Translations under genes and position numbers: made by a program | NCBI RefSeq assembly: GCF_030247195.1 | Contig: NC_080672.1 | Coordinates: 98,404,113 to 98,468,112 of the forward strand | Length of the DNA stretch: 64,000 nucleotides | Source: Topomyia yanbarensis | Lineage: Eukaryota > Arthropoda > Insecta > Diptera > Culicidae | Reading direction: 5' to 3' | Shown: in pieces, positions 21,001 to 30,985 of the stretch | Layout: every line of letters starts with the position of its first letter | How positions within the stretch are numbered: position 1 is the stretch's first letter | The notes under the pieces: generated by a model | Database searches by the model: none | Seen by the model: the letters and a program-made list of their open reading frames with translations, nothing else | Told to the model about the DNA's origin: nothing

Positions 21001-23939
21001 TAATATATACATTTGGAAGCTTATAATAAATATAAACAACGCAAAAATTCTCGTGTTCATGTTTGAGAAAGGCACAATTGCACCGCTAGGTGGATTAAAA
21101 CAGGTTTTTAAATCTCACAATTAATTTTGTATGAATTTTTCCACCTTTCGAGTTCCGTTCATAGTACTTTTTTATTGATTTTATTTATGTTTGCTTTTTG
21201 TTTAGTTGTAAAACTTTTCATTAAAACATTTTAGGCTGTTGAAGAAAAATTTAATTCGTATTAAAACAAGGTTTATTGCAGGCAACCTATTAAAATTGAA
21301 ATAGCTCGTACGTTGAGATTCTCTCTGATTTTTTAACAAACAAGTGAAACATTTGAAACTCTATGAATGTAGAATCGTTATGAGTCATCTTTTCCGGTAT
21401 AGTGATCTTTGTGGTCGGTTCTGGAAATTTTTGACTGCAATTTGCTTACAATGTGCAAAATTTTTGAAAAAAGTTAATGTTTTCATAAATACTCACGCGA
21501 TGGAAAAAAGAGAGAATTTATTCTACACAAAAGAAATGAAAACCCAAGTATGATTATAAACAATGACAAATCATTTATATGTGCAGTACAAACAGATTTC
21601 ATGTAATGTTTGTCTGCTGTGCTGAAGGTGCCATTGTGTCGTTATTTTCTTCAAATATAGGGCTATCAAGCAATCGAGCTGGTCGTAAAGCAAAACGTTA
21701 TGGTCAAAATCGCGGGTCAGAGAGATGTATAATCAGGATCTGAACAAATTAAAAAAAAAATGCATCTGAAAGGGTAATTTGACTTTAAACAGGTTCCGGA
21801 ACAGAAGCTTTATGTTGCCAAAGATCACATGTTTCCAAGAAGTATAAAATTGTTGTTGCAAACAAGTTTGGCGGATAAAGTGTCTGATCTGGCAATAAAT
21901 TTGCAGCTATCGCCACAAAACTCCGATTTTCATCACAACCTACAATATGAACCGAGTTATACATCTACGATTGTCTTAAAATCGTCTAGTGCTAAATTAG
22001 GTCTTTCCGGGCCCCTCCCAATTATTTGCCAGATTTGACGAGTAGCCACTACATTAAGAATGCACAATAGCAGTACCGGGATAATGATGTCCACCTAATC
22101 CAAATCGACACACTCTATAAATATTTAGAATGTAAACATGGCTAAGGATGCTATTTCAATGACCAGATATTGGAAAAAAGCAGCCAGAGGTGTTGACCAG
22201 CAGCTTGTGCAGAAATTAAAGAAAGGTATCAAGCCCAAAGTTCAAAAATAAAAATTGTGGGTAGCTGAATCTGAACTTCACACTAAAAATTTATTGTATC
22301 CACCTAACAGTGTGATATGGCATTTCTTATTACACTAATCGTTCATACTTAATTATCATTATTTTTTGCTCTAACATTTTTAGAGTATCAAATAGTACAT
22401 GTTTTGATGTGCTTGCAAAAAACCATGATTTTTCATTCAAAATTCTCGAAACTGCAGCTGTTGTACTTGGATACCAATATTTTGATGTCGTTTCCAGTGA
22501 GCATGATATCTCGTGAACCAAATCACAGACCAATTTTTAATTTTGGAATGTTGTTCGTGATTATAATAGCAAGCTCAAACAAAATTTCAAATTAATTGTG
22601 AATGTTTCCCTAAATTTTCTTAAGAATGCAGTGTTTTGGCCACCGTAAAAATAAAGTTTTTCGCATAAATAAAATTCCCTCATTATGGTACCAATAATTT
22701 TAAAATAGAGCAACAGTTAATGACTTCAAATTTATTTGTGAATTGGAACTACGGATATGCTATGAATCGGAATGGGGTTTCTTCAAAAAGCCGTATTCGA
22801 GAACATCGTTGTGGTACGAAGTAGAGTGAGTCGTACATCGAATATTCCATCAAACATATACAACATCTTAGATTCTCCAGGCATTCTGGGCACTCATACT
22901 TGCGCAGCTGAGGCCTGGTTTAAGCGGAATTAAATAGTCTGAAGACCATTTTAAAGAAAAATACGTGAGGGATATAGATAGAAAAGTTAGTTAAAGCCAA
23001 ATTTAAAGTTTTCAGTTAAATTGTTCGAATACATATACAAACATACTCATCTTTCTGCACTACATATTCACCAAAACCCGATAATAATCGTTCAATGCAC
23101 AGCTATTAGTAGCGTTGTCTAATAAAAATACTAATATTGATAACTACAGTTCGATAAAGTTCTGACGAGCAATCAATTATCAATATTATTTAACTAAATA
23201 AGTAACGGTAAATAATGAACCATCCTATGAATTCATCTATATACTAAAAATCAGTTCATTATTGGCAAAATTAAGTTTGAAACAATGAAACGTATATCCA
23301 TAATCATATAATCGCGAGATAAACCATGCTTTTGCTGCAAATTTTATGTGTGATTGTAGTATGGGGGGACCACTGAGCAATGTATTTTCTTCTAATAACG
23401 TTTTATTCTAAAGCATACTTCCAATTGAAAGCGTCAAATTGGCTTTGCTTATTGCAGGATACATAAGGCAAATGTTGAAAAAAATATTTGAAAAAAATTT
23501 CCAACTCATACGAAATCACAACTTTAATTATTCGTAAAAAATTCCATGCATCAATAGTTTACGAGAGTTATGTGGGACTGAAAAATGGTCAATTTTATTA
23601 ACTTCAAAAAATCATATTGCAAAAAAACGTGAGAATTGAATTGCGTCAAAGACCACGAGAATTTTTTTTCGAGGAAGTTGAAAATGATTAATGTTAATTT
23701 TTAAGCCTACTTAAAATGAGATGATAATAAGATACAGAATTACTTTGGTTATCTTTTTTGAGAAACCAGTTTCTATATTTAAGAAATAAATGAAACAACG
23801 TGAATTCCAATAACAAAATAAAATAACTGTTTTACAATCGAAGCTTTACCAGAAATCTAACTGATAAAGAAGGCTTAACATAACTGAATGTTTTTAAGGT
23901 GTTAGCCCCCCCTAATGGAAAAGGCTGCGCACGCCTATG
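18005..23939. mobile_element. 5.9-kb TIR element with GGCGTGCGCA ends (hAT-like, non-autonomous)
   Basis: The ends are cattGGCGTGCGCA on the left and TGCGCACGCCtatg on the right, near-perfect inverted repeats. They are flanked by tatacaat at 17997-18004 and 23940-23947, an 8-bp duplication. The shared sequence can be stretched to 12 bp (gtatacaatcat), leaving the border ambiguous. Just inside the left end is a G/C hairpin (aggggggg ctatag ccccccct), and the right end has gttagccccccctaat. The ORF1 frame resumes in phase beyond it. No transposase-like frame is present, and the interior is AT-rich with a dispersed repeat at 19711-21110. The superfamily is inferred from TSD length only. Confidence 0.75.
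19711..21110 (+). repeat. Dispersed repeat of about 1.4 kb (copy A)
   Basis: Starts tttgcctttctcaatagaaagg and ends gagaaaggcacaattgcacc, then ctaggtggattaaaacagg. It carries a cggaggcccggagggccgag block near the start. Inside, a unit recurs with a period of about 340-350 bp: a ttctcggagatggctgaacc-like motif, then tcaaatgaaaggt, then ccgacttccggttccgga (20310). Other copies lie at 50971, 52119 and 56833-59520. No protein is encoded. It sits inside the 5.9-kb TIR element. Confidence 0.8.
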
Positions 23940-23947
23940 TATACAAT

Positions 23948-24620
23948 CATCGTATGCTAAACCACAACCGGTTGGTAAATCAACGAATGCGAACCGGGCA
24001 TTCAAAAACACCACCTCAACAACGATCGGGCTCACTATCACTCAGTATCACTAAACCAACTGCCATTACCAACATCGAAGTAACAAACACACCAAAAAAA
24101 TCTGAATTTTATCTTTGACGTAATTGAAAACATGACACAATTCAACAAACCGTAATTTACGAAATGACGGAACATTACCGTGTTCCATTCAATTTTACAT
24201 GAAACATATACTTTACATGCGCAATGACATAAAATTACACTTCCTACCATTCAGAACAAACGCTGTATGTGGAGTAAAATTACATGATTTACGAAATTAA
24301 ACGTCATGTAAAATTAAAATCAAACGTAAAACTAAGTCATTTTTGATGCTCGTATATGTCAGGGTCAGGAGACGTAAATTTAAACTATTTTTTCTAGGTG
24401 TGAAGATTACAGCAAATTTTTCTAAACCAACAACCAGTACTACCAATAAGGAATAAAATACCGATGCATACGGATTTACAATAGCGACCCGTAAGCCCAA
24501 ACAACAAATAATAACATCCGACTGTTAACAACATGAATGCAGTACCGATGACAACATGAACGTAAACGAAAACGCGAGAGAAGACGGATGGAATGATCCC
24601 CAAGGCTCAGTTGTGCTAAC
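23948..24620 (+). pseudogene. ORF1 copy A, 3' part and element end
   Basis: Resumes the ORF1 frame after the TIR element (a Tyr-Ala-Lys-Pro stretch rich in Thr/Asn/Gln), then decays. 24110-24400 is an unidentified AT-rich insertion-like stretch with repeated aaattac/tttacg motifs. ORF1-like sequence returns at about 24410-24600, with an Asp-rich end (gatgacaacatgaac). ctaacgcattgggccgtgtcaaat at 24616 matches the non-LTR tails at 29164 and 15150. Confidence 0.55.
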
Positions 24621-24639
24621 GCATTGGGCCGTGTCAAAT

Positions 24640-24950
24640 ATATTAGCATAAGCATAAGCATAAGAGATCGCCCGTAGTTGCTACTCCGTTATTGACCAGA
24701 ACCAAATTAGGTTGCAAAATGTTTATTGAAACAACATGCTTGGGAATAACATGATGAGCCACATTGTACAATCTATTCTGATCCCTGCATGCTGATCAAT
24801 ACCGACGCCGGCCACGTCCGAATGCAGATCTTCTGGGAAAGGAAGGAATGTTAGTTCGATACATGTTGCTACTAGAGACCGAGGAATCCTCTGCATCTCC
24901 ACATGTATCACGGGAATGGGAGAGTTGTTAGTAAGTGTACCAATAGCGTT
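24640..24950 (-). mobile_element. SINE-like repeat, 3' portion with (cataag)n tail
   Basis: On the plus strand it begins with gcataagcataagcataag, followed by agttgctactccgttattga and tgcttgggaata. This matches the left part of the SINE at 58176-59478 (ggctgctactccgttatcga and tgcttgggaata) over about 230 bases. The tail repeat marks the 3' end, so the element reads on the minus strand. The tRNA-like head was not found next to 24950. Confidence 0.6.
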
Positions 24951-25700
24951 ATCATGTAATGATTGCTCTGGGCAGCCGGCTGCCGAGAATTTGAGAAATT
25001 TATCATTTGTTGTATTAATACGATTAGCAAAATAAGCAACTTGAACTCCGAAAAGCCGGCTGCTTATATTTCTTAATAATATTCAATCACGCGACGAATT
25101 TTTTCGTGGTTTCTATCGTGGCGGTGCTGATTTTACCCGGCGATCGTTTGAATAAAGTGAGAAATCTTATACAGAAGGTTCATCAGACTCTTCCGTAGGT
25201 GTCGCGAAGTTGGTATTCTAGGATTCGCTCCATGCAAGCGATGCGACCTGTACATAGTTTATTAGGTAGTAGTTTAGTAAGTTTTCGAGAACGCGATCGC
25301 TCTAAAAAGAAGATCTTGTTTAGTTTTTGGTTCTTTTTAAACTCTGGGTAGCCGGCTACCGAGAGTATCCTATGTTTTCTAAACAAAAGCAATTTCAACT
25401 CCACACAGCCGATCGTGGGAGTATTGCCTAGAAAAGCTAATCTTATCTGCATAATAGGCCGGATCACTATTTATTGCGACATTATTTAGACTAGTTTCGC
25501 TATATCTTCTCCACAATATATTTTTTGGGTTGCAAACTACCGAGTGATAACACGTTATACACACAAAGAGTTATGATAGCTCGAGATGTTATAAATCAAC
25601 GAAAGTATTTCGTATTTCTAATATCGGATTGTTTGCGAAATACACGTATACGAACGATTATATCGAACATTAAAGGGAAATACAGAGGATCGTTAACCTG
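24951..25700. repeat. Repeated AGCCGGCT-containing unit (two copies)
   Basis: Two related segments, at about 24966-25075 and 25337-25440, share ctctgggcagccggct, then aagcaacttgaactcc, then a second (g)ccggct/gccgat motif, spaced about 370 bp apart. An inverted copy lies at 28625-28750. No frame or known element is recognised. The rest of the interval is AT-rich and unassigned. Confidence 0.5.
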
Positions 25701-26444
25701 ATGCACGGGCTTGCCACCAATAACGGAACTTGAAATTAGATTCATTAAAACAGACGCGGCGAATTTTCAGTACGTATTGACCCGCGATCATCGATACTAG
25801 TCAAATTAAAGTCTTATTGGAGCTGATTTCCCAACAACTATTCATTTTTACGGTATTGTTTTCTCTGCTAGATCTGTTCGCACCCTCTCATTCTGCTACT
25901 ATTGGCAGAAGGCTGATAGCACCCAGTCGTCGCCGGTCTAAGGACCAAATGCCATTAATAAACTTAAACTCGCGTGGAGGCATGAGATAGAATTGAAAGC
26001 TAACCAATGAACATGACAGCAAAACACTTATTCTTCGTGCTGACATAACTGAAGGTAATTGCTTACCGGTCCCCGATTCCTCTCGCGAATTGTCAATTCT
26101 CAAACCTTATACATGATTGAAGTCATCATTCCACTCAAATAAGGCCATGTGTTTTCCCTAAGCACATTGAATGCTCTTTGGATCAGTTCCCCCGTTGGTA
26201 AAACAAACCCTAAAGAAACATAGAAATTAGTTTGCTCAGTCCAAAGAAAAGTTTGCCGACCGGCAGATACGTGTTCCCTTACAGTGCCATCACATTAACG
26301 AACACCCAAAATTTACATGCGACAAAATATCTGCAATCCCGAATATTAAAGAATCAAAACCTCTACTCATTCGCAATAAAATAAGAAAGTAAAAAAACAG
26401 TTGAATATCCAAGGCGGCTCCAAAGATGAATGACGCCTATGAAA
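25701..26444. other. Unassigned non-coding stretch
   Basis: About 740 bases of AT-rich DNA. The longest frames are under 75 residues and show no domain. No terminal repeats or tails were seen. Confidence 0.35.
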
Positions 26445-26993
26445 CACCCAATAAAAAATAGGTGACAAGGGACGCGGACGAAATTAGCTGAGCACCGACT
26501 GGCTGGTTTGCCACCTATTTTTCGGGCGAAGAATTTTGGGGCGACACCTGGTAGTCGCTAGTCGCTGGTGAAACGCCAATTATTTAAATATGCTAATTTT
26601 TCTTATTGCCGTATCTTTTTTCACTTTTCGGATTGAATTTTTTTCTCTGAAAAACCATTTTTCACTATTTTTAGAATATACATTGTGTTTCTAGATGTTT
26701 TCTGGGCACTTTTATTGTCCTTTCATCGGGAATCGACGGCCCGTAATGCGAGGAAAAGATATTTTTTCATTTGCCGGAATTCGATTTTCACAAACTGTCA
26801 CCACTCGCGTCACTCAAAAATATGCCGAAAATGCTTTTATAAGCCACTTCACCTTGTATAATCGTTAAATTGCACCTTATTGACACTTTCGATAACCGGG
26901 AGGCAGTAAACTGCGCCGAAAATAATGAAAATTAACCGACTCCGCTCTACAGCTCCAGTAGGACAACTCTCGACAAAAAAGTTTTATTGGGTG
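26445..26993. mobile_element. MITE with CACCCAATAAAA inverted ends
   Basis: The left end cacccaataaaa (26445-26456) is the exact reverse complement of the right end ttttattgggtg (26982-26993), enclosing 549 bp without coding capacity. A second close pair inside the left end (aggtgac / gccacctatttttc) suggests secondary structure. The flanks (gaaa and attt) give no convincing duplication, so the superfamily is unknown. Confidence 0.65.
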
Positions 26994-29109
26994 ATTTTTG
27001 CTCTAGGTATTTTTAAATACCATCGCATTGGGCCGTGTCAAATACGACTGTCGGAATTCACTTTGAATGGGGATTCCGGACGAGCCGCTGCTCGCTAATC
27101 GCAGATATTTAAAGTAAACAAAAGAGAAAAGTTTTCTCTTTCATAAACTGATGGGAACTGTATTCAAGCAGTAATATGCTTGTTTCGTTTTTGGATCGGA
27201 GTCGCTATGGGTTCGCTCGGAGCTGTCATTTTTATATGGATTTTGTAAATATTAGAGCAAACCTAGAGCGACTCCGGTCTGGAAACAGGATCGGCAATGG
27301 TTTCTCCGGGGTTCCCCTTCGGGGGGAGTTTTGGCGGATGGCTTTTACGTAGTTTGTCGAGATATGATTTAATTAGTTCAGTGCGGGTAGGACAGGTTTC
27401 AACAAAATCTAATGCGTCAAGGCACCGTCACGCGCACAACCTCGATGGAATATACACTGGAGTTCAATTTGTTCTGATTGAGATAATTATTATGGGCATA
27501 ATTTCGATGCTTATTATTAACGTTTTTGTTGATATTGGATTACATCATAGGGGCAATGCGAGTAACAACTATACTATGCATAATCATCATTTTCTAAAAA
27601 TTTCAGCCAATATTACTATGTTCTCCACGTAGCAAGCTTCTCTTAAATATTTCTCAACAAATCATGCTTTGTTAGTTCGGAGTTGGAAGATGGTTCGGAG
27701 TTGTTTGTTGGAAAATAGTTCGGAGGACTTCTATAGTTTCTTTATACATGCATACAAGTTTTTAAAGCATCATTTTAAAAGTACCAAACACTGGTCAGTA
27801 GCGGAGTGGCACGACACGGCCGGTCTCTTTATGCTCACATTTAATTGGCAAATTGGTTTCTTGTCGTTCTTCTTGTCTCTAGTTTTGTTTCTATTTCTAA
27901 TGGTAGGCTGAGAAATAAAACACGCGTGTGTCGTCGGTTGTGTGTCCGACATACAGGGTCGCTCGGTTCAGACACATCGGTTATACTTATTTTATACCTC
28001 GCAGGATGCACTCCGGTTAGCATAACGGCGCGTGCGATTATTGTTATATTAGCTATATTACGAAGACTTTAACTACATGGTTCCTACCATAAAAAACTCA
28101 TGAGTCAGAAAAAATAGTCGCTTTTCGTTGTATTCTATAGTTCTTTGAATGTCGTGTATAGAAACAAGGTGAAAGCTCACGTTCCGTTATACAATTAATA
28201 GCTCTTCAGGATCGGTCATAGATCGAGGACCCATATTCTGTACAGCGCTGCAGCGATGGCTTCTCATCTGGCGCTGTTAAACGCGTATGGGTATATATGT
28301 ATATGTGCAAATATGTGTGTGTACAAATATATGTGTGTGAATGTGTGCATGAGTGCGTATGTATGCATGTATACATGCGTCTTTTCATATGTATGTTTAC
28401 AGACATACACACATGTGTGTATATATGTGCATACACTGGATATTTGAAAGTAGATCGCGATCGGTGGTCCGACGAAACTTTGCCTTAGAGGTTGGAGGTA
28501 GGTTCAGCCCGCGGTGGCTATGACTCGATATGAGGATAGACTAAGTTGTGGTTTTATTTGAAAGTGCACATTAAAAATACTCTTGACTTGTGTTCCTACT
28601 ACCCAATTCTCAAACGAATATTTATATCAGACTAGCTCGCGCTTTTAGCAATACTCCTACGGCCGGCTGTTTGGAGTTCAAATTGCTGTAGTTTAGGGAA
28701 AAACTAAATCACTCTTGATGGCCGGCTATCCTGAGTTTAAATACAAGAAAAATCATAACTAAATATCTTTTTGCTCTGAGTATACGTGTACTCGGAGATT
28801 AACCATCCCACCGCATAAAACATATTCATTTTGTGGTCGCATTGCCTGCTTGTGGCGAATCCTAGACCTGTACCTGTCCTTCAATCCAACTCCGTAATAT
28901 CTATGGAAGCGTCGCTGAGTCGGGGGCCTTCCTTAAGTAGGTATTACATCAACATTTCCTACCCTATCCTAAGTATCGGTGAAGATGGTCGTGGCCGGCA
29001 ATAACGATTCTCATGCTATTGGTTTACTGAACTCATAAGAGATAAAGTTCATTCCCGATCATTTATCTCACAAGCAAGATGAGTTGAGCTACCTATAGGC
29101 AACATGATA
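26994..29109. other. Unassigned stretch with small repeats
   Basis: About 2.1 kb without a recognisable gene. It holds another gcattgggccgtgtcaaata fragment (27026). A short inverted pair ggagtcgct/agcgactcc lies near 27197 and 27266. A TATG/TGTG-rich low-complexity tract lies at 28290-28435, and the inverted AGCCGGCT unit at 28625-28750. A frame of 111 residues at 27297-27632 has a hydrophobic stretch but resembles nothing I know. Confidence 0.35.
28625..28750 (-). repeat. Inverted copy of the AGCCGGCT unit
   Basis: Read on the minus strand it gives aaactcaggatagccggc, agcaatttgaactcc, acagccggc and ggagtattgc. These match 25337-25440 in the same order and spacing. Similarity extends for about 115 bases. 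Confidence 0.6.
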
Positions 29110-29190
29110 ATCGTTAGTATGCAATCTACGAATAGCACCGTGCTTCGCAACGCAACGCAACGCATCGCATTGGGCCGTGTCAAATATATT
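29110..29190 (+). mobile_element. Jockey-like non-LTR 3' tail fragment
   Basis: cgcattgggccgtgtcaaat (29164) followed by an A-rich run (acaataaaaaaag) matches the tails at 24616 and 15150. Upstream it has a short caacg repeat. It directly precedes the R1-like sequence. Confidence 0.5.
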
Positions 29191-30815
29191 TACAATAAAA
29201 AAAGAAATGACACCGAAAAAGGGGAAACGACCTGCAAGAACCGCTCTCAACAAAGCAGTCAAGCTGAACAAGAAAGCCTGCATTGAGTAGCTTTGCCACA
29301 AAGCCAACGCGAATTCTCGAGGAGACGTTTACAGAGTTGGCATGACAAAGATAAAAGGCTCAGCTGCACCACCTGAAAGGTGCCCGGAGAAGATGGAGGT
29401 CACCATCGAAAGGTTTTCCCCACAACATGAAGCTATTTTCGCTGTACAGTGAGGAGGATAATCAGAAAGAAGAAGCTCGATTTACCGACAAACAGCTGAT
29501 CGAGATGGCGAAGGCCATAAAAGTGAAGCGATACATGAGAGCCCGGATATGTTCAAAACGATCCGATAACTGGAAGCGACAAAAGCTGATGATGCTTCCG
29601 ATGCCGGTAAAACATGGAGATCTTTCAGCGTAGTCAATATATCCCTTGGTAATGTCGGAGAGTAATCCTGAACAAGCTAACCAATAACGCGGACCGTGAG
29701 AACGGCATGTCATGCAATTCGGCTTCCTTATAGGAAGGTCTACAGTGAATTTCATCCGAACGGTTGTGGAAGCTGTGGAGATAGCAGAGATAAGAATATC
29801 GTTATTGCGTGGTGGTTACCTGAAGAATGCTCCAATAGTACTAGTTGGGAAGCAATATAAAAAGGATATTATAGAGTTACTTTCAGTACCGAACACTGAA
29901 CTACGAGACGGACAAGGGAGAATGACAACTACGGCTGACGTTCCTTGGCTCGACGCTTTGAAACGCAGTGTACGATGGAGTATTGAAGTTGAACCTTCCC
30001 ATAGATGTAACTACTGTATTCTCGGTTTCGCGGATTATGTGGTGTTCCAAATAATCGGATAATCACTAGAAGTGCTGGAGACACTCGACACGGAGATGAT
30101 TGCCCATCATACAACAGAGTTGGTGATGACTAGCAGCCGAAAGACAGCAACAGGCGAAAATCGCGTTCGGAGAATATATAATCGACTTGAACTTTTAAAG
30201 TCACGACGATTATGCAGTGAGAGCAACCACAGCTTTGCCTGAGGAACCAGTGCACTGGGCACCACAAACCATCTGGAATCGCCGGACCGAAGCATGCGAG
30301 CAGACTAGTTTCACCGTCAGGGACAAGATCGAGTAGGTCGAGTGAAGCACTAGCGGTGGGTCGCCGAAATTTCAGCGAACCGGAAGTAACGAACCTGAAG
30401 CTACGCTCCATCCGGTATCGCCGAACCGACCTCGCCAAGTACTGGTTGGTCCTTTGACTAGGATTTATGGACTATTTGAGTAGATTGCGACAAAACTGGA
30501 AGCTAAATGACCACGCAGCGGGCATCGGTATCGGGAAAAATTCCGCCGAGGAATAAATAGCTCATTGAGATGGCTCGCGAAAACAGGAACTAAATGGTTC
30601 ACAGAAACGGGAGCCAAATGGCCAACGGAAGTTCACCACTGCGATTAGCCGAATAGGTGTTCGGTCTTAAACCGCTCTAATGTATCATTTTGTCTTAAGA
30701 CCCAATCAGCCTCCCCACTATATAACGCTTCGATGCTGTCACGTGGAACAAAAGGAAGGAAGAAAAGTAAGGACTGCTAGTAGTGGTTAGGCACAAAAGT
30801 GAGTCCCACCTAGTG
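29190..30815 (+). mobile_element. R1-like non-LTR remnant (copy 2)
   Basis: Plus-strand pieces in order: a pre-RT segment (ARTALNKAVKLNKKACIE, then PPERCPEKMEVTIERFFPQHE), RFTDKQLIEMAKAIKVKR (29490), NISLGNVGE (about 29635), FGFLIGRSTVNFIRTVVEA (29718) and a mutated catalytic box read as FADY (about 30030). The 3' tail resembles the reverse complement of 6178-7000, including gagccaaatggc and the terminal gtgagtcccac. Stops and internal deletions are frequent. Unlike copy 1, this copy keeps the RT palm region but loses the C-terminal finger. Confidence 0.78.
29712..30062 (+). pseudogene. R1-like RT palm fragment
   Basis: A 116-residue frame beginning MQFGFLIGRSTVNFIRTVVE, the RT motif that normally follows the fingers. 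It continues to LGFADYVVFQIIG, where the usual FADD has become FADY. One catalytic Asp is therefore lost, which would abolish polymerase activity. Flanking parts of the RT are in other frames. Confidence 0.75.
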
Positions 30816-30839
30816 ATAATACACTTTTGATGCTATTTA

Positions 30840-30985
30840 ACCATACTTTAAAACATACAGACATTTTCAGATATCGACGAACTGAATCTAGTGCTATAAA
30901 AAAGTCGACACTCCGGGTCTAGCTTAAAAAGTCGAGTTTCAGAGTGATTGCATAGCCTTCCTTATTTGAAAAAGGCAAAAATGAA
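30840..30985 (-). repeat. Dispersed repeat fragment, 5' end (copy E)
   Basis: The reverse complement reads ttttgcctttttcaaataag, gcaatcactctgaaactcga and a degenerate cccggagtgtcgac block, then gattcagttcgtcgatatc. This is the same order as the start of the copies at 19711 and 50971. It stops after about 145 bases and is more diverged than the others. Confidence 0.65.

Noticed and set aside
28206..28488. Cys/Tyr/His-rich frames on both strands
   Set aside because: Derived from TATG/TGTG low-complexity DNA.
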